Source: Brachypodium distachyon
Lineage: Eukaryota > Streptophyta > Magnoliopsida > Poales > Poaceae
DNA length: 64,000 nucleotides
Direction: 5' to 3'
NCBI RefSeq assembly: GCF_000005505.3
Contig: NC_016132.3
Coordinates: 39,880,914-39,944,913 of the forward strand
Shown: piece by piece, positions 1-10,321 of the stretch
How the letters are laid out: every line of letters begins with the position of its first letter
How positions within the stretch are numbered: position 1 is the stretch's first letter
Notes under the pieces: model-generated
What the model was told of the DNA's origin: nothing
The model's database searches: none
The model's input: only the letters and a program-made list of their open reading frames with translations
Translations under genes and position numbers: made by a program

Positions 1-743
1 AAATTCTCAAGGCTTTGGATCAATAGATCACCCAAATAAAATAAACCAAACTCATGTCACATGTTCTGCATTGCATCATGGCATACATTTTAACTTTTGT
101 TTGTATTGTTTTTTATGTATGTGTAGGTTTGCTTGATTGTGTAGTTTCCTCGGAGAGGGAACTGTGTGATTGTGAAGAGTGTTTGAATACCAACTACTAT
201 CAAGGCAAGTTCACTTTGATCATTTACCCATTATTTTATTATGCACTAGATTTTATTAGTTGCATTGCTACTATTATTACTGTATCTATGCTAGCTATGA
301 TCTGTCCTAGTAGTATAGGATACTCTTTATCATGACCTTACCACCAATAGCCATCGTAGTAGTAAAATGCTATGCTATGAGAATATACGAGGGTGGTGTT
401 ATTACAATGTGATACTATTGAATTACAATATGATTTTCCTAGTGTATGGCAAAACAAGTAATTCAATGAACCGTCCTGGGTGGGCTGCATTGAGTTTTGG
501 GATGTCGTGACGTTAGGTCCATTTCTATGGGGCCCGCTGAGTCGTCTCTCCGTGAGATTCGAGATCGTCCATGGTCGTCTCCCCGTGCGATTCGGGGAGC
601 GCCTGCGTCACAATGTGGGATGCCACCCAGGATAACCAGAGACTGGACTAGTTTCTTGTTTAGTAGCTTCCAGTACAACCACATGTTAATATGGGCTCTC
701 CCAGGATGGATGTAAGAAATATGAACCCGGATCCGAGGTGACA
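1..743 (+). repeat. Partial family A1 LTR (3' half)
   Basis: This is the downstream part of a family A Gypsy LTR in plus orientation. It begins inside the LTR, which continues off the left edge of the window. It contains landmarks seen in the other copies: the ATCACCCAAA/AATAAACC block near 26, the Cys-rich mini-exon ending at the splice-donor-like AAG|GCAAGT at 202-210, and the AACCGTCCTGGGTGGGCTGC block near 470. It stops at 743, where a second LTR of the same family begins in the opposite orientation, so the last ~1 kb of this LTR (down to CGCTTCA) is missing. Short reading frames here are not genes. Confidence 0.85.
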
Positions 744-3700
744 TGAAGCGATACTCCCCCTTACTAGGGTTCGATCTCTGTGTTTACTGTGCGAGTCCCT
801 GGATCGACTCACTAGCACACACAGTTTCATGATGAAATATACAGAAACAAAGGTCAAAAGTACTTTATTACATCGCATCATCCAGAATTTAGATAGTACT
901 TACAACCTCGCATGACCTCTTGGGTCAACATAAAAAAAAAACTGTTTCAACATCATAAAACAATGTTTCAAATCTAGTGCAGCGGAAAAGGGTAGAACAT
1001 AAGGGCCACACTACTCCAAGGTGAGAGCATGTTGGAATGTAAGCACATGACCCACGACAAAACGACGAACCTCACTCATCGTCGGATCCACCTGCATTGT
1101 TAATTGCAGCCACTACGTGGTCAATACATTTGAATGTATTGGCAAGTTCACCAGAGTTATAAAGGACCTACCAAGTACATGCATAATTTGGCTAGGAGGG
1201 GTTTGGCTATTTGCATAAAGCATCATTATTCAATCCTATCATTTTTAAACAAATAGTTTTGAATTCTATTGGACACGGGGTAGAAACACCCATGCTCCTA
1301 TTAACCTATGCACATTGAGTATAAACATCAATGCTCCTACCCAGTTCAAACCATTCATTTTATTAGGAAATTGGAATGAGTGAAACCTTCCTTACAGCCC
1401 CAATATCTAGTTGCTCATAATTGTCCATAACCGGGGACACGGCTAAGTACTTAGTTTGACACTCTCGAGAGGTGGTACACTTTACCCACAAGAAATCGAC
1501 GTGTTAATCGCTTGGTGTCCTCCAGATGGAGTAGCAACGGCATCGATTACAGGAATTTTCAGAACATATTCCCCCAAACCACCTGAGGGACGCGTTCCAA
1601 CCTACACTGCTACATACCGATGTCACCTCGGATCCGGGTTCATATTTCTTACATCCATCCTAGCAGAGCCCATAATACCATGTGGTTGTACTGGAAGCTA
1701 CTAAACAGGAAACTAGTCCAGTCTCTGGTTACCCCGGGTGGCATCCCACATTGTGACGCAGGCGCTCCCCGAATCGCACGGGGAGACGACCATGGACGCT
1801 CCCGAATCACACGGAGAGACGACTCAGCGGGCCCCATAGAAATAGACCTAACGTCACGACATCCGAAATCTCAAAGCAGCCCACCCAGGACGGTTCATTG
1901 AATTACTTGTTTTGCCATACACTAGGAAAATCATAGATACAGTAATAATCCTAATAATGCAACTAATAAAAACTAGTGCATAATAAAATAATGGGTAAAT
2001 AATCAAAGTGAACTTGCCTTGATAGTAGTTGGCATTCAAACACTTTTCGCAATCACACAGTGCGCTCTCCGAGAAAACTAAACAATACAAACAATGCATA
2101 CATAAACACACCATACAAACAAAAGAATATGTATACCATGACACAATGCAAAACATGTGACAAGATCTTGGTTTATTTTATTTGGGTGTTCTACTGATCC
2201 TAAGCACAAATAATTTAAGCACATGCAATTAGGGTTTTAAACTAGTAACAAAGGTTAGGGTTTAAACCCTAAAATAAGGTTTTATTTGCATCTGCAAAAC
2301 AGTTTAATTCAAAATATTTATTTCTCTCTCCCATTGGACAGAGGACAATAAAACAAAATTTTGGGCACTGGTTTCATTCAAAAAGGACTCCTAAATAATT
2401 AGTTATGATTTAAAAGGCATAAAACCCTATTCTGTAATTTGAATGTGATTCAAAAATTCAAATTTGAATTTTCACAGTGCCAAAAGATTCTACATTTCCT
2501 AAGGATTCCAAATAGGTGTGGATCATTAAATTTGGCCAGACAGATTTAAAGTTATAATCATTTGAAGTTACAGAGGCTTTTCTGCAAAAGTGCCTTTTAA
2601 TTATTCCGGGGAACTAAAAATTATATTATCATTTTATTTACGCAGTGACACGTGGCGGCTCCTGATTGGTGCGTACGGGTTCGTTTAAGTGAATAAGAAC
2701 GATCTAATCTACACCGTTGATTAAAGATCGGACGGACGAGGGGCTAGGGTTTTACCGGGCGGCGGCGGCGGTCACCGGAGACGGAGGGGATGGCGGCGCG
2801 GGCACGGGCGTGGCGGCGCGGGGTGCTCCGGCAAGGCCGGCGACGCGGGGAAGGCACGGGGAGGCGCGGCACGGCACGGCGAGGTCGTGGCCGCGGTCGG
2901 CGCGGCGCGGGGCGGTCGGACGCCTAGCCTAGGACGAAGCGAGCTCGGCGGCGCGGGCGGCGGACTCCGGCGAGGTTCGGCGTCGACGGGGACGGTGCTG
3001 CATTGCATGAAAATGACGATGGAGCGCGTCACGGGGTGCGCGAGAGAGAGAGGAAAAGAATGGGGCAAGCGGCTTCGAGGTTTACTCACGGAGCTCGTCG
3101 GCGTGATGCGAAGATGGCGACGGTGCGGGTGCAGCTCCGGCGAAGAATCGGGGCGGCCTGGCGGCGCGATTGGCTGGGGAAGCAAGGGGGAAGAAGCGAG
3201 GAGGGCATGGGCTATTTATGGACGTGCTCGGGTTCGAGGATTAAGGGACGGAGCGAGGGGAATCCGGCGGTGAGCGCGCGGCGGCGAAGAAGGAAGGCAC
3301 GAAGCGGACGCGGGGCTTTCCTTCCGGGGAAGAAGCCCCTGACAGGTGGGCCCCACCTGTCAGCGGGTGCGGGCACGGCGCGGGGCGCTGCTGGGCGGGG
3401 CAGCGCGCGCGTGCGTGAGGAATGGGCCGGTTCGGCCCAAAGTGGCCGGGCCGGTCCGTTTCTCCCTTTTTTTTTTCTTTTAGCCTTTTCTTTTTCTGCT
3501 TTCCTTATTTCTTTGATATCTTTTGAGTTTGAACTCCAAATTGGTCCAAATAAAATCCAGAAAATTTGTAAAATCATGTCCTACCATGATACAACTTTTG
3601 GAAGTAGTTTCTCTTCAAAATAAAATATATAAAAATACATTTGCCCAATAAATGCCTTTAGGGCCATATATCTATGTAAATAAAATACTTTTTTTCAACT

Positions 3701-3919
3701 CCAAATAATTACCCAAAAATTATGGGATAGCTTATATATGCATTAAACCCCTTCTATTCATAAACCCTATTGGTTTTGAAAATTCCAAAGCTCAAATGGG
3801 TGTAAACCAAATCTTTTAAAGCCTTTTGAGTTTCAAAATTTGAATTCAAATATGCAATTGTGGCATGATGCTCATGGATGCAATGCCCATGTAAAAGTTT
3901 AAAATTTTGGGATGTTACA
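744..3919 (-). repeat. Complete family A1 LTR, minus orientation
   Basis: A full-length LTR of 3176 bp. On the plus strand it reads TGAAGCGATACTCCC at 744 and ends GGGATGTTACA at 3919, so on its own strand it starts TGTAACATCC and ends CGCTTCA. The GC-rich middle (about 2750-3450) holds the probable promoter and 5' leader, with a TATA-like CATAAATAG on the minus strand near 3213-3221. No primer-binding site lies next to its 3' end, and the five bases on each side (TGACA and CTCGT) do not match. It is therefore a solo or rearranged LTR, not a clean insertion. Long frames in the GC-rich part (2772-3185, 3003-3623) are composition artefacts. Confidence 0.88.
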
Positions 3920-4325
3920 CTCGTCCCCGTGGCGCCTCATACTGACATGATGGGGCCGCATCCCGTGCTCCGAAGATCCGGGATACCCCCGTATCCCTGT
4001 AGCCGACAGCGACGAGGCAGCAGGTGCTCATGTATTTTGCGTTTTCTCGGTGGTGCATTTTTTTGGGGGTGGCCCGCTTTTAGTGTCGTTGCCTCGGGTA
4101 GTCCCTTCCTGTGGTTTACCTACTTTATCGTGCATCCAGGGGCTCTCACCCCAGGCTGCCTCATTTGTTCTACACGCCTAAACAGACGGGGTGGTGTCGT
4201 TTTATTTGTGACCGTGATGCCGGACAATTGTCCGTCATTTTTTGGCTTCTATGCACCCATGGGCGTTGGTCCTAGGTCGACGACTTTTCTGGGGTCCAGT
4301 TTCAGCTGTTTCTATGACAAGCATT
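3920..4325. other. Unassigned flank left of the MULE
   Basis: These 406 bases lie between the family A LTR and the target duplication of the MULE. They have balanced base composition and no recognised domain. A plus-strand frame is open from 3878 to 4354, but it runs from the LTR into the MULE end and matches nothing I recognise. With the MULE taken out, this segment joins 14200-14297, and two plus-strand frames stay open across the repaired junction for a short distance. It could be old host or transposon coding sequence. I see no gene I can name. Confidence 0.4.
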
Positions 4326-4334
4326 GCTCTTCGC

Positions 4335-4844
4335 CAGGATTTCGACAAAATTGACCCAAAACACAAAGAAATTTGGAAAATAGACTCCTGCCGAAACTAT
4401 TTCACAAAACTGACCCTTCGGTGTAGCGCCCGCATACCAGGCGTTATCCCTGCACTATAACGCCCTGTGACAGGGCGTTACACCGGTGCCAGCGTGGCGT
4501 GCTTGTCCAGCGTGGCCACGCCGGGGACCCAGGGCTAGCCAATATAGCGCCTCGTTCGCGGGCGCTATAGTGATAGTTTAGCGCCTGGTCACCAGGCGCT
4601 ATACCCCCCTACCCTAAAGCGGCCGAACCGCTTAGGCCAGAGGCTCACGCACATAACAGTTCATGCACAGAAGGTCCGTTAGAACACAGCGGCGGCGGCG
4701 GTGGTTCCCCTCCAAATCTCTCCGCCGATTCGTCCCAATCTCCGTGGAATCCGTTCGGATCAGCTCCCCCCAGGTATTCTCCTCCGATCCCCTCTGTTTC
4801 CTCCGCATTTTGCCCTAGAAATTTCTGTACATTGAGGCTTCGAG
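4335..4844 (+). repeat. Left terminal inverted repeat of the MULE
   Basis: About 510 bp that pair with the reverse complement of 13712-14190. Matching runs extend from the outermost base to the CATTGAGGCTTCGAG block at 4830-4844, with small indels near 4640-4680. The outer part holds three near-perfect odd-length palindromes: 4458-4480 (arms TAACGCCCTGT and ACAGGGCGTTA), a weaker one around 4536-4566, and 4579-4601 (arms TAGCGCCTGGT and ACCAGGCGCTA). Similar GCGCC/GGCGC hairpin words recur in the internal tandem array. Confidence 0.93.
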
Positions 4845-5592
4845 GGTTAGGATCCGGCTAGAAGCCGTTGAGTAGTTGACAATCAAAACAATTATCCCAC
4901 AATGGTTGCATGGTTGGTGCTTATTTACTCGGTGGTTGAATCCTAAAATGCCTTCCAGTTTTTACAAAAGGGTTAAGGAAAAGGCTAAATTTGCATTGGT
5001 CACATGACCAACACAAGAAATACTACTTGGCTATATGGGGGAATGTTTTGTATGTGGCCAAATCAGCACTGAAGGATGTAGGCGCTATTGTGATGCTTAT
5101 ATAGAAAAATTGAAGCATGCAGACATATGTTTGAAATAGTATTTCAAAGTGTGGTTGCAATCACGATGTTCAACCATCTGAATATATATTCATTTGTGTT
5201 CTCTCATGCTTGACTTTGTTGAACCAAAGAAAGAATCTTCCAGTTAATGCTACAATCTGAAGTCGTGGCTACCAGTTATCAATTATCAGTGACCTTTTGT
5301 TCGTGTGCGCTTGCGTCATTGGGTGTTCAAAGTGAATGGATTTCTGTTTTCTTCATGTGCTGAGCTACTAGTGCTTCTTTCTCGCCTGCACTGGTTGCAC
5401 CCTAATCCCATTATACCCTGTTTAGGATAACAAGACCTCAGAAAGTATGCTCTTTTCCATGCATGTGGGATGGCTGTTATAATCAATTATTTTGTGTTAA
5501 TTGTTACAACTATTTCTTAGGCATGGCTGGTTTGGATTGTTCCTTGGATGGTTGTCTTCAATTCATAATATGTCTTAATTGGAACATGTAGG

Positions 5593-8235
5593 ATGGCGCT
5601 CCTAATGGATCACTACGACATGGCTCACCGTGGGCGTTTGCTACGAGATGAAGAAATGGTAATGAGCATTTACATGTTTCTTTTTTTGTCATTGTTTTGT
5701 TCCAAATGTGTAAGTGAGACAATCGTAACTTTAATTGCTTTTGTACTTGTTTTGTAGGATCTTGGATCCCTCAAACTTCGGTCTCACGGTGCCTCCTCAA
5801 GCGCCATGTCTTACGATGAGCGGTACACCGTTCATCTTGAGGACAAGGCTCCTTCCGTTCATCCATATGGTGACCCGGTCGACACCAGCCATGAACGCTT
5901 GTGCAATCACCGCGCTTGTCGACCGGTGGAGGCCTGAGACCCACACTTTTCACCTCTGAACCGGTGAGATGACTGTCACTCTTCAGGACGTGTCCATGAT
6001 CCTGGCACTCCCCATCGGCGGGGAACCAGTATGTATCAACACGGCCTCTTCGGGATGGCGCCGGCAGATGGCGGATCTTATTGGTCGGGCACCAGAGGCC
6101 CCTGAGGACCCCGCTAACGACAGAGTGCCAGCAGGAGCAATGTACACTTGGATAGTTAGAACTTCTCCGAGTGCCCCGAGGATGCTGCCATCGAGGTGGT
6201 TGAGCAGTACGCACAAGTATACCTGTGGTATATCATCACACGCACTCTCTTTGCTGACGGAGGTGGCAGGACAGCTCAATGGCATTGGCTGAAGGCCTTG
6301 ACCGTATGGGACTCCAATTGGAGCCGGGGCACAGCTGCACTTGCCTACCTTTACCGGCAGGTAATCAATATTTCATTGTTGTTTCTATGTGCAATGACCT
6401 TTGATGACATGTCTTAATTTATTTCCTGATTGCCTCCTGTTTTAGTTGGACGATGCTTGTCGTAGGAGCAAACCAGACAGCGGCATATGTGGTCCATTGC
6501 TTCTACTGTCTGTCTGGAGCTGGGAACACTTCCCGTTGGATGCCTGAAAACATTGGCATTCAACGATTGGGACGATGAAGAAGACCCGCTGCGGAGACCC
6601 ACTTGGGCTTACAGGTGGGACCGTACGAGAGATAACTGGAACGACACTAAACTTCTGTACAGGCAGTACACGAACGAGTTCGACACTTTAACCCCTGAGC
6701 AGGTAAATATTGTTATTGCAGAAAATTATTATGATTTCCGTGCTCTATGCTAACTGAACATTGCGATGCTTGTGATATGTTTAAGGTGGAATGGCAGCCA
6801 TATGGTAGTGGGGACGATTTCGGAGTCCCATTCGATTATGAGCTAAACCCGAAGTGCTTGGAAGAAAGACATCTGTGGTTGATGCGATGTCCAATGATAT
6901 GCTTGTGGGCGGTTGAACTTCATCAACCACATCGTGTGATGCAACAGTTTGGGTTGTTGCAGACGAATCCCCCAAAGTGGAAGGACACAAACATACAGCT
7001 GCATGAGTAAGTTTTTGTTGTTCTCATTAAGCTTTCCGGTGTTACCTTGTTACCGCAATAATATGGTGCCTTCCAAATATTTGTAGGCTTGATAGGAAAA
7101 AACAGAAGAGCAAACAAAACTGGCCTAAGGAACATAGGGTGCATGTGGACAAGTTCAAAAGGTGCTTGGCCAAGATGGAGAATGGTGAAGGAACGCCCCA
7201 ACGGCCGGCAAATCCTGATGCATTTAACAACTACCTTCATTGGTATCTTGAGAACACCAGAGCGGAGATTTGCTGGCCCACGTACAGCCATGAGATTTTG
7301 GAAGATGACAACCTATTCGACGAGGCTGCAAACGCGGAGTACAACAGGCTTGTAAAGGATGGGAGGTAAACATCATATGCAAATGTCTTGCACTTTGTGG
7401 TAACAGTGTTATACTTCTCCAGTCTTTTGTGTATTTTGAATATTCTGTTGTTACACATTAATATTTTCCTTATTTCAGCGCGATAAGTTCAGGAAGGACG
7501 CCGACAGAACCGAGATAGTTCTCGATGAAACTCCTCACGGGAAAAAGGGGGAGAGTGCACTAAGGAAGTTTATGAAGGTGCGTGCTTCTCTAGTCTTTTG
7601 TATTTGCATATATGTGAACCGAGAAATCAATTTTTCATTATAGAACAATACAGCGGCAAGGCAATAGGCTACGGCGGTTAGCCAACCTGATAGGAGGTTG
7701 CCGTGACCCCGAGATGTCATCGTCAGCACTCTCTAGTTCGTCTTCACCCACCGATACTGAGAAAGATGTTCAAGATGACTTGTCCAATGAGGTTTGAATT
7801 GTGCTTACATTAATGCAATTGGGTTTGAATTCTGTTTACATTAATGCAGTTGTGCTCACATTGTGCTTACCTTTATGCAATTGTCATGGCAATCGAATGC
7901 AGGACGGACGAGCTGTGGATGACGACACCACATTAGGTGATTATCAACGTTCAATCCCTAAGCAGCAGCGTGGAAACAAGGGAAAGGGACCCCACAGATT
8001 TACACCATTGGATTATTCGACGAAAAAGAAGAAGGTGACACTTCATTCCGACAGTGAAGATGAGGAAGCTACAGAGGAAGCTACTTTCAGCTCAAGGAGA
8101 CGGATGAGGGGCATCTCCGAAGAAGAGCAAGAAGGAGAGGAAGAGGAAGAGGTACATGAAGATGATGAAGACGCAGAACCACCCCGACGGAGGAAGAAGT
8201 GGGGTGCGAAGAGAGGAAGAGGGTCTAGGAAGTAG
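5593..8235 (+). pseudogene. Plant mobile domain (PMD/MAIN-like) gene in the MULE, decayed
   Basis: Eight exons can be traced with GT-AG borders: 5593-5658, 5758-6360, 6446-6702, 6786-7006, 7087-7365, 7479-7577, 7644-7791 and 7903-8235. Typical PMD words are ALVDRWRPETHTFHL, GEMTVTLQDVSMIL, a WLKALT block and DWDDEEDPLRRPT, followed by YLHWY. Plant PMD proteins (MAIN, MAIL) act in gene silencing and genome stability; transposon copies are widespread. The last exon adds a Lys/Glu-rich, partly acidic tail that ends at TAG 8233-8235. Lesions are a frame change early in exon 2, a stop just before GEMTV, a one-base loss in exon 3 (after WEHFP) and a phase clash between exons 5 and 6. The intron before ATG 5593 ends in TAG. 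As it stands it should not encode a full PMD protein. Confidence 0.85.
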
Positions 8236-8486
8236 ATGTGTTTTTACATAACTGTCATGTTTCTCGTTGGTGCTACTTGTTGAACTATTATAACTCTATT
8301 TCGTGTGCTCTCAGACTAGTTGAACTATTATAAGTCTACTTTTGTTGCTCTGGTGCTAAGCTAGTAGAACTGTTATGTGAACTGTGTATTACAGCTAGTA
8401 GAACTGTGCATGTGAACTGTGAACTGTGTATTACAGCTGTTATGTGAATTGTGTATTACAACTATTAGAACTGTTATGCTTTCTGT

Positions 8487-9430
8487 GTAAAACTAATATC
8501 TATAGCACCTAAGCACCGGGCGCTAACCTGGTAAGTGTAGTGCCCGTGCACCAGGTGTTATACACTGACTTGGAGAAATTTCGGCCCCAAAACGGTACTG
8601 GAACCTTCTGTTGGGTAAAACTAACACGTATAGCGCCTAAGCACCGAGCGCTAACCTGGTAAGTGTAGCGCCCGTACACCAGGCGTTATACACTGACTTG
8701 GAGAAATTTTGGCCCCAAAACGGTACTGGAACCTTTTGTTGGGTAAAACTAATACGTATAGCGCCTCAGAACCGGGCGCTAACCTGGAAAGTGTAGCGCC
8801 CGTCACTAGGCGTTATACCCTGACTTAGAGAAATTTCAGCACCAAAACGCTACTGGAGCCTTCTGTTGGGTAAAACTAATACGTATAGCGCCTCAGAACC
8901 GGGCGTTAACCTGGAAAGTGTAGCGCCGTGCACCAGGCGTTATACCCTGACTTAGAGAAATTTCGGCCCCAAAACGCTACTGGAGCCTTTTGTTGGGTAA
9001 AACTAATACGTATAGCGCCTCAGAACCGGGCGCTAACCTAGAGGTGTAGCGCCCGTGCACCAGGCGTTATACCCTGACTTAGAGAAATTTCGGCCCCAAA
9101 ACGCTACTGGAGCCTTCTGTTGGGTAAAACTAATATGTATAGCGCCTAAGAACCGGGCGCTAACCTGGTAAGTGTAGCGCCTGTGCACCAGGCGTTATAC
9201 ACTGACTTGGAGAAATTTCGGCCCCAAAACGGTACTGGAACCTTCTGTTGGGTGAAACTAATATGTATAGTGCCTAAGCACCGGGCGCTAACCTGGAGGT
9301 GTAGTGCCCACTCCCTTGGCGCTACACAGTGACTTGGAGAAATTTTGGCCCCAAAACGCTACTGGAGCCTTCTGTTACCTAAAATTAATAAGTATAGCGC
9401 CCTACCATTAGGCGTTATGTCACTTACTGC
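8487..9430. repeat. 127-bp tandem array with GCGCC/GGCGC hairpins
   Basis: Seven head-to-tail units start at 8487, 8615, 8743, 8870, 8997, 9124 and 9252 (spacing 127-128 bp), with a partial eighth from about 9379. Each starts near GTAAAACTAATACGTATAGC, carries two dyad elements (AGCGCC...GGGCGCTA and GTAGCGCC...GGCGTTATA), then GACTTGGAGAAATTTCGGCC, and ends CTTCTGTTGG. The dyads resemble the palindromes in the MULE ends. The array lies between the 3' ends of the two convergent genes. It has no coding capacity. Confidence 0.95.
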
Positions 9431-9650
9431 AAATTCCAACAAACAGCTGTTGTTTGACTGCAACAGACAGATTGATATACATAACAGCACATATAAAATG
9501 TTCACGCTCGGAATCTAAAATGTCCTGAATCAAATGGTGCATCACAACTCATAGTTCAATGCAGATTACAAATTCTAATTCGTAGTTCTTAGTTCAATAC
9601 ATATTACAAATGTTGATTCAGGAAAAAGGAGTTAACTGCTCAACAAGAGT

Positions 9651-10089
9651 CTATTGGGTCGAACAAGGACCATTTCCCTTCCTCTCCTTCAGCTCTGCTT
9701 CCTCGTCGAGTGCTGTTGCGCGACTAGCCTCACGAACCAGCTTCTCCTTCCATTCCTTCTCCTCCCTCTCCCTCATCTTGGCGGCTTCTTTCTCAGCCCT
9801 TTCCCATGACTCAGTTAATTTCCTTACTTGTTCTTTCTTCCTAAGCTCAGCTTGTTGCTTCAACCAAATTTCCCGGTTCCAACTGTACATGTGCGCCTCA
9901 AATCTCATTCGAGAATCCTCTTGAACTTCCTCATTGTGCTTCCTAATTCTTTCCTTCTCCCTCTCCCTTGCTTCCTGCTCTTTCACCTTCATCTCAGCTG
10001 CCTTTCCACCACCCTGGCCTCTCACCCTTGTCCCTCTCCTCTTCATCGTCCCACTTAGGTGGCGCCTTCGGAGGTTGAGTACCGGCCAT
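9651..10089 (-). pseudogene. Coiled-coil terminal exon of the MULE transposase unit
   Basis: A minus-strand frame from 10046 to 9651 encodes about 131 residues that are very rich in Glu, Lys and Arg and form a long charged helix or coiled coil (repeats such as EREKERIRKH and EKEAAKMREREEKEW). An acceptor-like TTTTGTAG precedes an ATG at 10089, but that frame (MAGTQPPKAPPKW...) stops near 10000 and must shift to enter the coiled coil. It lies downstream of the transposase on the same strand and is probably its last exon or a small companion protein. A similar coiled-coil exon appears in the MULE remnant at 23190-23371. Function unknown. Confidence 0.55.
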
Positions 10090-10150
10090 ACCTACAAAAT
10101 GTGCAACGTATATGTTAGTTTTGGTAATGTAGCATCATAATGTATATATT

Positions 10151-10294
10151 ACGGAAACAAATATGTAGTCGAATAAAGAAATTCTTGCGGAAGCAAATAT
10201 GTAGTGGAATAAAGAAATTCTTACGGAAACAAATATGTAGTGGAATAAAGAAATTCTTACGGAAACAAATATGGAGTGGAATAAAGAAATTCTT
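10151..10294. repeat. 36-bp minisatellite, four copies
   Basis: Four tandem units of 36 bp start at 10151, 10187, 10223 and 10259, with a partial fifth at 10295. The unit reads ACGGAAACAAATATGTAGTG followed by GAATAAAGAAATTCTT. It lies in the presumed intron between the coiled-coil exon and the Gln/Gly-rich transposase tail. Its length is a multiple of three, so it is open on the minus strand, but I do not consider it coding. Confidence 0.9.
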
Positions 10295-10321
10295 ACGAAA
10301 ACGGTCCTGATAGGTATCCAA

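Noticed and set aside
744..3919. Clean solo LTR insertion at the left edge
   Set aside because: The adjacent pentamers TGACA and CTCGT differ, and the left neighbour is a truncated LTR in opposite orientation. It is rearranged.
8487..9430. Regular direct repeats that could suggest a CRISPR array
   Set aside because: The whole 127-bp unit is repeated without unique spacers, and the locus lies in a plant transposon. It is a tandem array.
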